Positions 57,735-64,000 of a stretch of 64,000 nucleotides of DNA are shown here, in pieces (position 1 is the stretch's first letter; every line of letters begins with the position of its first letter). The position numbers and the translations under genes are program-made. The notes beneath the pieces are model-generated. The model saw only the letters and a list, made by a program, of their open reading frames with translations, searched no databases and was not told where the DNA came from. Source of the DNA: Tepidiforma flava (lineage in GTDB: Bacteria > Chloroflexota > Dehalococcoidia > Tepidiformales > Tepidiformaceae); assembly GCF_027594505.1 (NCBI RefSeq), contig NZ_CP115149.1, forward strand, positions 1,086,812-1,150,811. Direction: 5' to 3'.

Positions 57735-60164
57735 GTGGATAGCGCGAACGGGACGCAGCAGCCGGCCGCGCCGCCCGCCGCCGGGGCGGCGGCGCAGGTG
57801 CCCGCGCCCGAGGCTGTCGGGCTGACCACGGCGCAGGCGGAGGAGCTCCTCCGGGCGCACGGCCCGAACGTCATCCCGGAGGCGCGAGAGCCGGCCTGGA
57901 AGCCGCTCGCGCGCAAGTTCTGGGGCCCGATCCCGTGGATGCTCGAGGCCACCGTCATCCTCGAGCTGGCGCTCGGCAAGTACCTCGAAGCCGGCATCGT
58001 CGCCGTCGTCCTGCTGTTCAACGGGCTGCTCGGTTTTCTCCAGGAGCGGCGCGCGAAGGAGGCCGTCGCCCTGCTCCGTCAGCGGCTCAGCATCCAGGCC
58101 CGCGTCCTTCGCGACGGGCGGTGGCAGCTCCTCCCGGCGGCGCAGCTCGTGATCGGCGACGTCATCCACGTGCGGATGGGCGACATCCTCCCTGCCGACG
58201 TCATCCTCCGCGAGGGGAACCTCCGCATCGACCAGTCGGCGCTCACGGGCGAATCCGTGGCCGTCGATGCCGGGCCGGGCGCCACCGCCTACAGCGGCTC
58301 CACGGTCGTCCAGGGCGAGGCGACCTGCGAGGTGACGGCCACTGGCGGGGCCACGTTCTTCGGTAAGACGGCGCAGTTGGTGGCCAGCTCCGGCGCGGAG
58401 GACCACCTCGCGGGCGTCGTCTTCCGGGTGGTGCGGGCATTCATCATCCTGGACTTCGCGCTGGCCGCTATCGGCGCGGGCTACCTCGCCTCCACCGGGG
58501 CGAGCCTCTCGACCGTCGCCGCCTACATCGTGGTGCTCCTCCTCGCCTCCGTGCCGGTCGCGATGCCGGCCGCCTTCACGCTCGCGGGTGCGCTCGGGGC
58601 GCGAAAGCTCGCTCACCAGGGCATCCTGACCGCGCGGCTGACAGCGGTGCAGGCGGCGGCGGGAATGGACATCCTCTGCGTCGACAAGACGGGCACGATC
58701 ACGCAGAACCGGCTCACCGTCGGGGCCGTCGTGCCGCGCGAAGGGTTCAGCGAGGCGGAGGTGCTCCGCCTGGCCGCCGAGGCCTCGGACGAGGCGACGC
58801 AGGACCCGATCGACCTCGCCATCATCGCCGCCGCCGCGCCGGGCGCGCTCCCGCCCCGGCCGAAGACGTCCTTCCAGCCGTTCGACCCCGCGACGAAACG
58901 GTCCGAAGCAACCATCGAGGACGGCGGCCGGCGCATCTCCGTGACGAAGGGCGCGCCGCAGGTGATCGCTGCGCTTGCCGGCGCCGACGCTGCGGCGGCG
59001 GAGCGGGAGGCCGCGCTCGAATCGCTCGCCGCCCGGGGGATGCGCGTCCTCTCGGTCGCGGTCTCGGGGCCGGGCGGCTGGCAGGAGGCCGGCTTCGTCG
59101 GCCTCGCCGACCCGGTTCGGCCCGATGCGGCCGAGCTCATCGCCCGAGTTCACGCCCTCGGCGTGCGGGTCATCATGATCACGGGCGATACGCTCGCCAC
59201 GGGGAAGGCGGTGGCGGCCAGCGTCGGCATCAGCGGCCCGGCGGCCACGGCCGAGGCGCTCCGCTCCGGCCCCGAGGGCGGCGACGTGGAGGCGGCCGTC
59301 TTCGCCGAGGTGCTCCCGGAGGATAAGCTCCGGCTCGTCCGCCGGCTTCAGGCCGCCGGCCATGTGGTCGGCATGACGGGGGATGGCGTCAACGATGCCC
59401 CGGCGCTCCGCCAGGCCGATGCCGGCATCGCCGTCGCGGGGGCGACCGACGTAGCGAAGGCCGCTGCCGCCGTGGTGCTCACGCGCGAAGGGCTCGTCGA
59501 CATGGTCGGCCTCATCGAAGAGAGCCGGCGCATCTTCCAGCGGAGCCTCACCTACGCCCTGAACGTGAGCATCAAGAAGATCGAAGTGCCGCTCCTGCTC
59601 ACCGCGGGCGTGCTCCTCTGGAAGGAGTCGCTCTTCACCCCGCTGCTGATGGCGCTCCTGCTCCTCGCAAACGATGTGATGAGCATGTCGATCATGACGG
59701 ACCGCGTCGCGTTTTCGCCGCGGCCGGACCGGTGGGCGACGCGGCCCCTGCTCGCAGGCGCCGTGCTCGTCGCGCTGCCGCTGCTGGCCGCCTCCGGGAC
59801 GACGGTCTGGTTCGCGCGCGATGCCTGGCCGAAGCTGGCCCTGGCCGAACTGCAGTCGCTCGCCTTCTTCGTCCTCGTGCTGAGCAGCCAGGCGACGATC
59901 TACCTCGTGCGGGAGCGGCGCCACGCCTGGGCGTCCCGGCCAGGGCGCTGGCTCGTCACGGCCTCCGCAGCCGACATCGCGGCCGTGCTGGCGCTGGTCG
60001 GCGGGGGCTTGCTCATTACGCGCGTGCCGCTCCCGGTCATCGCCGCCGCGGCGGGGGTCACCCTGCTCGGGGCGCTTGCGGCCGATTTCGTGAAGGTCGC
60101 GGCCTTCCGCGCGCTCGGGCTCCACGCGGGGCCGGGGCTTGCCAGCGGCCAGGGAGCCCGGTAG
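57735..60164 (+). CDS. plasma-membrane-type P-type H+-ATPase (P3A)
   Basis: An 809-residue P-type ATPase of the P3A group. Key features are TGES (171-174), M4 motif SVPVAMPAAF, phosphorylation DKTGT (Asp317), hinge GDGVNDAPAL, and M6 NDVMSMSIMTDRV, which resembles the proton-binding helix of plant and fungal H+-ATPases. It exports H+ and makes proton-motive force. The autoinhibitory C-terminus of plant members is absent. The stop codon TAG is the first part of a TAGGCT promoter for the fluoride riboswitch transcript. GTG start after a TAGCAT box. Confidence 0.9.
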   Translation: MDSANGTQQPAAPPAAGAAAQVPAPEAVGLTTAQAEELLRAHGPNVIPEAREPAWKPLARKFWGPIPWMLEATVILELALGKYLEAGIVAVVLLFNGLLGFLQERRAKEAVALLRQRLSIQARVLRDGRWQLLPAAQLVIGDVIHVRMGDILPADVILREGNLRIDQSALTGESVAVDAGPGATAYSGSTVVQGEATCEVTATGGATFFGKTAQLVASSGAEDHLAGVVFRVVRAFIILDFALAAIGAGYLASTGASLSTVAAYIVVLLLASVPVAMPAAFTLAGALGARKLAHQGILTARLTAVQAAAGMDILCVDKTGTITQNRLTVGAVVPREGFSEAEVLRLAAEASDEATQDPIDLAIIAAAAPGALPPRPKTSFQPFDPATKRSEATIEDGGRRISVTKGAPQVIAALAGADAAAAEREAALESLAARGMRVLSVAVSGPGGWQEAGFVGLADPVRPDAAELIARVHALGVRVIMITGDTLATGKAVAASVGISGPAATAEALRSGPEGGDVEAAVFAEVLPEDKLRLVRRLQAAGHVVGMTGDGVNDAPALRQADAGIAVAGATDVAKAAAAVVLTREGLVDMVGLIEESRRIFQRSLTYALNVSIKKIEVPLLLTAGVLLWKESLFTPLLMALLLLANDVMSMSIMTDRVAFSPRPDRWATRPLLAGAVLVALPLLAASGTTVWFARDAWPKLALAELQSLAFFVLVLSSQATIYLVRERRHAWASRPGRWLVTASAADIAAVLALVGGGLLITRVPLPVIAAAAGVTLLGALAADFVKVAAFRALGLHAGPGLASGQGAR

Positions 60165-60167
60165 GCT
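60162..60167 (+). promoter_or_regulatory. -10 box TAGGCT for fluoride-riboswitch transcript
   Basis: TAGGCT overlaps the ATPase stop codon and puts transcription start near 60174, at the 5' edge of the riboswitch aptamer. Confidence 0.55.
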
Positions 60168-60173
60168 AGGACA

Positions 60174-60240
60174 TACGGCGATGGAGTCCTGCCGTCAACC
60201 GCCGCCGGCACGGCGCCCGGTGTGCTGATGACTCCTGCAC
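60174..60240 (+). promoter_or_regulatory. fluoride (crcB) riboswitch
   Basis: The aptamer follows the consensus well: GGCGATGGAGTCC (60177-60189), the CCGTCAACCGCCGCC core and GCTGATGACTCCTGC (60224-60238) that closes the pseudoknot. The class binds F- through Mg2+ ions. Its 3' strand is also the 5' strand of a terminator (60232-60255), so fluoride binding should prevent termination and turn on the downstream exporter. Confidence 0.93.
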
Positions 60241-60265
60241 CACCCTGTGCAGGAGTTTCGTTTTT
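60232..60265 (+). terminator. riboswitch-controlled intrinsic terminator
   Basis: CTCCTGCAC (60232-60240) and GTGCAGGAG (60247-60255) pair perfectly over 9 bases with loop CACCCT, followed by TTTCGTTTTT. It is the expression platform of the fluoride riboswitch and the best intrinsic terminator in the window. Confidence 0.93.
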
Positions 60266-60319
60266 GGAGACGACCCGCGAACCCGGCCACCTGCAGGGCC
60301 CCCGGAAGGGGGCCGCCTG

Positions 60320-62161
60320 ATGCCGCTCATCGATTTCCGCGACCAGCTCGCCGTCATCCGCTACCTCGCCAAGTGGTTCCTGCTGCTCACGCCCGTCGCG
60401 GCGGCCATCGGCACGGTCTCGGCGCTCTTCCTCTGGCTGCTCGAACACGCGACCGAGGCGCGCTGGGATCACCCGTGGCTGCTCTACCTGCTGCCGCTCG
60501 CCGGCATCGCGAGCGCGGCGCTCTACCACCGGTGGGGCCGGAGCGTGGAGGGCGGCAACAACCTGCTCGTCGATGAGATCCACCGGCCCGGCGGCGGCAT
60601 CCCGCCCCGCATCGTGCCGCTCATCTTCATCGCCACCGTCGGCGCCCATCTTTTCGGCGCTTCTGTCGGGCGCGAAGGGGCCGCCGTTCAAATGGGCGGC
60701 GGCATCGCGAGCGCCTTCAACCGTCTTCTCCGCCTCGGGCCGGACGACCTGCGGACGCTGCTCATGGCGGGCATCGCGGCCGGCTTCGGCGCCGGCTTCG
60801 GCACCCCAATCGCGGGCGCCATCTTCGCGATGGAGGTGCTCGCCATCGGCCGGATGGAGTACAGCGCCCTCATCCCGGTGCTCTACGCCGCCCTCGCCGC
60901 CGATTTCACGGCGGCCGCGTGGGATGTCCACCACACCGCCTACCAGGTGGCGGTCACCGGCCGGAGCGGCAACCTGCCGTTCGATGTCCTGCTTTTGGCG
61001 AAGGCGTGTGTCGCCGGGATCATCTTCGGGCTCGCGGCCGTCTTCTTCGCAGAGCTGGCTCATGGCCTCGGCCGGCTCTTCCGCCGGCTCATCCGCCAGC
61101 CGCTCTTCCGGCCGGCCGCCGGCGGCCTCGTCGTCATCGGCCTTGTCGTCGTGCTCGGCACGCGCGATTACCTCGGGCTCGGCGTCACCTCGCCCGACCC
61201 GGGGGCGACGACCATCGTCTCGAGCTTCCACGCGGGCGGCGCATCGCCCTTCGCCTGGTTCTGGAAAATCGTCTTCACGGCGGTTTCGCTCGGCAGCGGC
61301 TTCAAAGGCGGCGAAGTCACCCCCCTCTTCTACATCGGCGCCTCGCTCGGCAACCGGCTGGCGGATGTGCTCCAGGCGCCGCCGGACCTCTTCGCGGGGC
61401 TCGGCTTCGTGGCCGTCTTCGCGGGCGCGGCGAACACGCCGCTCGCCTGCACCGTGATGGGCATCGAACTGTTCGGCTCGGCGGGTGCGCCCTACCTCGC
61501 CGTCGCCTGCTTCGTTTCCTACCTGGTGAGCGGGCACTCGGGCATCTACCTCTCGCAGCGGGTGGCGACGCCGAAGGTGCGGCCGGCAACGGTGCCGCCG
61601 GAGGCGCCGCTGCGCCTGGTGCGCGAGGCGAAGGCAGCCGACCAGCTGCCGCTGCCCACCATCTTCGATGTGTTCAACGGGAAAACCCCCGCAGAAGGAG
61701 AACCTGGCATGGATTCGAACCACCGCGTCCGGCGGCGCGAGCTCGGGCTCGTGCGCATCTACCTGGCGCCGAAGGAGCGCGCGCCGCGCCGCGGCCTCGG
61801 CGGCTTCCTCCGCAGCCGCCCGCTCTACCGCGAGATCATCGACGCCGCCCGGCGCGACGGCCTCATGAACGCCATCGCCCACCCCACGCACTACGGCTTC
61901 AGCGGCACCACCGACATCCACGCGCGCAGCACCTCGCCCGAGGTGACGAACGAGTCGCTCATGCTCTGCGTCGAACTGGTGGGCGAAACCGACGCGCTCG
62001 AACGGTTCTGCGAGCGGCACGGCGACCTCCTCGCCGGCAAGGTCATCGTCCACAAGACCGTCGAGCACTGGCACCTCGAGAAAGGCGCGGTGGTCGTCGA
62101 TGACGTGTTCGAGGACGAGCTCGAGGGAGAGCCGGATGCCGCCGCGCAGGCCGGGAGCTGA
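60320..62161 (+). CDS. CLC-F fluoride/proton antiporter fused to DUF190 (PII-like) domain
   Basis: A 613-residue protein. Residues 1-440 form a CLC channel/antiporter core. Where chloride CLCs have GSGIP it reads GGNN (78-81), and the GREGAAVQMG motif (117-126) with Met is typical of the fluoride-specific CLC-F group, which exchanges F- for H+. After a 35-residue linker, residues from about 475 to 600 are a DUF190 domain (LGLVRIYLAPKERA...GFSGTTDIHARSTSPEVTNE), a PII-like fold usually encoded as a separate gene near crcB. GGAAGG stands upstream of the ATG. The fluoride riboswitch and the upstream H+-ATPase fit the role. Confidence 0.9.
   Translation: MPLIDFRDQLAVIRYLAKWFLLLTPVAAAIGTVSALFLWLLEHATEARWDHPWLLYLLPLAGIASAALYHRWGRSVEGGNNLLVDEIHRPGGGIPPRIVPLIFIATVGAHLFGASVGREGAAVQMGGGIASAFNRLLRLGPDDLRTLLMAGIAAGFGAGFGTPIAGAIFAMEVLAIGRMEYSALIPVLYAALAADFTAAAWDVHHTAYQVAVTGRSGNLPFDVLLLAKACVAGIIFGLAAVFFAELAHGLGRLFRRLIRQPLFRPAAGGLVVIGLVVVLGTRDYLGLGVTSPDPGATTIVSSFHAGGASPFAWFWKIVFTAVSLGSGFKGGEVTPLFYIGASLGNRLADVLQAPPDLFAGLGFVAVFAGAANTPLACTVMGIELFGSAGAPYLAVACFVSYLVSGHSGIYLSQRVATPKVRPATVPPEAPLRLVREAKAADQLPLPTIFDVFNGKTPAEGEPGMDSNHRVRRRELGLVRIYLAPKERAPRRGLGGFLRSRPLYREIIDAARRDGLMNAIAHPTHYGFSGTTDIHARSTSPEVTNESLMLCVELVGETDALERFCERHGDLLAGKVIVHKTVEHWHLEKGAVVVDDVFEDELEGEPDAAAQAGS
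61695..61711 (+). promoter_or_regulatory. internal SD and ATG in frame at DUF190 domain
   Basis: AAGGAG (61695-61700) stands 8 bases before an in-frame ATG (61709-61711), encoding MDSNHRVRRREL directly before the DUF190 domain. The arrangement equals a normal translation start, so a separate 150-residue DUF190 protein may be made besides the fusion. Confidence 0.6.
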
Positions 62162-62203
62162 GGGCCGGGCCGGCGAGCCGGCGGGAAGGGTGACGGTGCG
62201 CGG

Positions 62204-62623
62204 GTGAGCTGGTTCGTCTTTGCGCTGTTCTCCGCGGTGTTCGCGGCGGCGACGGCGGTCCTCGGCCGGCTCGGCGTGAAGGACGTCAATTCGAACCTCG
62301 CCACCGCGATCCGAACGGTGGTGGTGCTCGTCTTCGCCTGGGGGATCGTCTTCGCGACGGGGGCGCAGCAGGAGCTGGGGAAGCTCTCGCGGGGCACGGT
62401 CGGTTTCCTCATCGCCTCCGGGCTGGCGACGGGCATTTCGTGGCTGTTCTATTTCCGGGCGCTGCAGCTGGGCACGGCTTCGAAGGTCGCGCCGGTGGAC
62501 CGGTTCTCGGTGGTGCTGACGGTGGTGTTTGCGGCGGTCTTCCTCGGCGAGCGGCTGAGCTGGGGGGTGGCCGCCGGCGCTGCGCTGGTGACGGCGGGGA
62601 CGATCCTGATCGCGCTGGGGTAG
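62204..62623 (+). CDS. EamA/DMT-superfamily half-size transporter
   Basis: A 139-residue membrane protein with four or five helices and a single EamA unit (FSAVFAAATAVLGRLGVKDVNSNLATAIRTVVV, then LYF.RALQLGTASKVAPVDRFSVVLTVVFAAVFLGERLSW). Such half-size proteins act as dimers in transport of small metabolites. It begins with GTG after a GGAAGGGTG about 14 bases upstream, and has no TANNNT box. It lies 42 bases after the fluoride exporter and could be read from that transcript. Confidence 0.8.
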   Translation: MSWFVFALFSAVFAAATAVLGRLGVKDVNSNLATAIRTVVVLVFAWGIVFATGAQQELGKLSRGTVGFLIASGLATGISWLFYFRALQLGTASKVAPVDRFSVVLTVVFAAVFLGERLSWGVAAGAALVTAGTILIALG

Positions 62624-62632
62624 GCGGGGGCA

Positions 62633-63343
62633 TCAGATGGGGACAGCACCCGGCGCAAGATTATGCCATCTACTGTCGGAGTCATCCGCGATGGCAGAAA
62701 GCCTTGCGAGAACTTGCTCAGGCACGTTCCCTAGGCTATATTCGTTCAGAAAGCACCCTGAACTGATCGATGATGTTCCACTAATGTACAACACTGCAGC
62801 TATCTTTGAAAAATGCCCTGGTTCGCCTTCGAAGATCTTTTTGATGGTATCTTGAGCTGGGATGCTCCCGGCAGAACGAAAGTCGACCACAGCTAGAATA
62901 TTGTTCTGGCTCTCAGAGAACTGCCTGGAACCGTCGCGCATCACTGCCTCAAGTTTCTTCCAAAAGTCATCATCTGTTGTCCGAAGCTTTTCATGAAGCA
63001 CCAATCTCTTGACTTCCACATAGCCGGACCATCTATCAATCTCAATCCCCAAATCAGGACCTTTCCTCCCGCATGGCTCAACCGTGATTATGAAGCCTTG
63101 CTCAGCCAGCCTGTTCGCTATCACAATCTCCCGCCCGAGCCCTAGAATGTTGTTTCGGAAATAGAGGTCGTTTTGCCCATCCACCGGGATACGCAGCCGA
63201 GCCAACTTCCTCTCGAAACACTCCGCGGCGGCTGTATTACCTGATTTCCGGAGGGATTCAAGCTGGTAAGCAATACCGGCAGGCGTATGCCCGTCGCCCT
63301 GTTGTCGCAGGGCATCCAAGACCATTTCTGCTTTCGCGTTCAT
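62633..63343 (-). CDS. PD-(D/E)XK nuclease-like protein on lower-GC DNA
   Basis: A 236-residue protein. The nuclease core shows REIVIANRLAEQGF (71-84), GPDLGIEI with Pro-Asp (96-97), and YVEVKR (Glu110, Lys112), the layout of the PD-(D/E)XK fold. The remainder does not match a known restriction enzyme. The DNA is near 50% GC, against about 70% around it, and codon choice uses A- and T-ending codons freely, a sign of recent acquisition. The ATG follows a TATGAT box by 6 bases. A longer frame from 63376 is less likely. Could be a defence or mobile nuclease. Confidence 0.7.
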   Translation of the reverse strand: MNAKAEMVLDALRQQGDGHTPAGIAYQLESLRKSGNTAAAECFERKLARLRIPVDGQNDLYFRNNILGLGREIVIANRLAEQGFIITVEPCGRKGPDLGIEIDRWSGYVEVKRLVLHEKLRTTDDDFWKKLEAVMRDGSRQFSESQNNILAVVDFRSAGSIPAQDTIKKIFEGEPGHFSKIAAVLYISGTSSISSGCFLNEYSLGNVPEQVLARLSAIADDSDSRWHNLAPGAVPI

Positions 63344-63349
63344 GCTCTT

Positions 63350-63355
63350 ATCATA
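63350..63355 (-). promoter_or_regulatory. -10 box TATGAT of leaderless nuclease-like gene
   Basis: TATGAT on the minus strand then 6 bases and the ATG at 63343. It follows the same arrangement as resident genes despite the low GC of the gene. Confidence 0.45.
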
Positions 63356-63593
63356 CCTCATGGACAGACTCGCCATTACAAATGCTGCAGCCGGGCCAGG
63401 CCGCCGCAGGCGAGCGCTTCCGCGCCGGCGAAGCCGCGCCAGGGGTTGTCGTCGAGCGAAGCTACGATGTGTGGCAGGCGGTGGCCCCGGATTTCGCAGC
63501 TGCCGTCATCGGCGATGCTCGCCGGCTTCGGCCCCTCTTCAACTGGCTCGCCCGCTCCGGTACCTGAGAACTCGCCGAGCCCAAATCCCGCTC

Positions 63594-63599
63594 TAGGGT
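63594..63599 (+). promoter_or_regulatory. -10 box TAGGGT of right-edge gene
   Basis: TAGGGT, then 8 bases and the ATG at 63608. Confidence 0.45.
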
Positions 63600-63607
63600 C
63601 GCCCGTC

Positions 63608-64000
63608 ATGGACCGTACCCCCATTCCCGCACTCGACGCCGAGCGGCTCGAAGAGCTCCGCGCATGGGCCGCGGCGATGCGTCCCATGCCGAAGCGGCGC
63701 GCCGTCATCCCTTACCGCCGCCGGTTCGCCCCCCGTGAACTCGCCCGGCTCGCCTATGGCCTCGTCCCGGAATCGATGGACGACAAGTGGGTCGGCGTCC
63801 TCCGGGAAGGGTGCGTCGACTTCTTCCGCAGCTGGACCGGCCATCACATCTACCGGCTCCCGCTCCGCGCGGCGAACGGCGGCATCGAAACCGAGGCCAT
63901 CATCGCCAACCGCGGCCCGCGGCAGTACCGTGACCGCGACGCAGAGCACGACATCGAGACGGTCGAGCGCCTCCTCAACTGGATGCTGACCGGCGACCCC
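63608..64000 (+). CDS. hypothetical protein, cut by right edge
   Basis: An open frame of 131 codons runs to the window end without a stop. It begins MDRTPIPALDAERLEELRAW and contains a basic stretch RRAVIPYRRRFAPRELARLAYG and FFRSWTGHHIYRLPL. The first 130 residues show no family I recognise. High GC and strongly coding third positions support it. It starts leaderless 8 bases after a TAGGGT box. Confidence 0.65.
   Translation, partial: MDRTPIPALDAERLEELRAWAAAMRPMPKRRAVIPYRRRFAPRELARLAYGLVPESMDDKWVGVLREGCVDFFRSWTGHHIYRLPLRAANGGIETEAIIANRGPRQYRDRDAEHDIETVERLLNWMLTGDP

Noticed and set aside
61709..62161. Separate DUF190 gene
   Set aside because: No stop codon separates it from the CLC part, so I report one fused gene with a possible internal start.
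63376..63708. Minus-strand frame of 110 codons between the nuclease-like gene and the right-edge gene
   Set aside because: It overlaps the start and promoter of the right-edge gene and has no start signal. The final 50 codons look somewhat protein-like and could be a gene remnant, but I cannot support a call.
1..64000. tRNA or rRNA genes
   Set aside because: I looked for T-loop and CCA-like ends and for rRNA-like text, and found none. A covariance-model search would be decisive.

Overview
The window is very GC-rich bacterial chromosome, densely packed, with short spacers, many GTG starts and a few TTG starts. Promoters and gene content (enoyl-CoA hydratase paralogs, dodecin, iron and drug ABC systems, many ion-motive pumps) point to an environmental, possibly thermophilic Chloroflexota-like lineage. 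That placement is inference; there is no rRNA or other phylogenetic marker that I could score without a search. I recognised no tRNA, rRNA, CRISPR array or insertion sequence.

Layout. 1-3.5 kb: a toxin/antitoxin pair cut by the left edge, an enoyl-CoA hydratase-family enzyme, a block of composite repeats and an MFS transporter. 3.6-11.1 kb: small proteins, a second MFS exporter behind a palindromic operator, a methyltransferase, a dodecin, a TMEM165/GDT1-family gene behind a yybP-ykoY-type (Mn2+) riboswitch, and an ABC-2 exporter operon with a palindrome around its promoter. 11.2-15.3 kb: chromate-family transporter, inorganic pyrophosphatase, a phage-connector-like protein, an ABC-F ATPase. 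15.3-20.4 kb: four blocks of modular repeats separating a 2Fe-2S ferredoxin, a lipid-kinase-like protein and a frameshifted FAD-linked oxidase. 20.4-32.3 kb: ThiS/MoaD-like protein, PAS histidine kinase, HDOD-GGDEF protein, a phage-tail-like pair, NhaA, two paralogous glycosyltransferases and a superoxide dismutase. 32.5-41.9 kb: chemoreceptor, P1B-5 metal ATPase with C-terminal hemerythrin-like domain, Na/Pi-type transporter, membrane-anchored PLC-like protein, lipoprotein. 42-50.5 kb: ruvA and fpg divergent from one another, an APH-like pseudokinase, hydrolase, frameshifted methyltransferase, another repeat block, a second enoyl-CoA hydratase, a tyrosine phosphatase, a DUF4143 ATPase. 50.7-57.5 kb: tandem VOC protein, an Fe3+ ABC importer operon under a DtxR-like palindrome, dnaN. 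57.7-62.6 kb: a P-type H+-ATPase followed by a fluoride riboswitch and a CLC-F-type fluoride exporter fused to a DUF190 domain. 62.6-64 kb: a markedly lower-GC PD-(D/E)XK nuclease-like gene and a gene cut by the right edge.

Three themes stand out. First, at least sixteen genes have a TANNNT box (mostly TAGRCT or TAGGCT type) ending only 6-9 bases before the start codon, so leaderless transcription looks like the default here, while SD sequences appear mainly inside operons or behind riboswitches. Second, metal and ion homeostasis dominates: Mn and F riboswitches, a DtxR-like site on the iron importer, a P1B-5 ATPase, an H+-ATPase, NhaA, Na/Pi and chromate-type carriers. Third, intergenic spaces at six places hold a mosaic repeat built of named modules (A, G1, B, G2, C, P, with D and pyrimidine tracts) in a roughly 258-bp higher-order unit; I do not recognise it as a described element.
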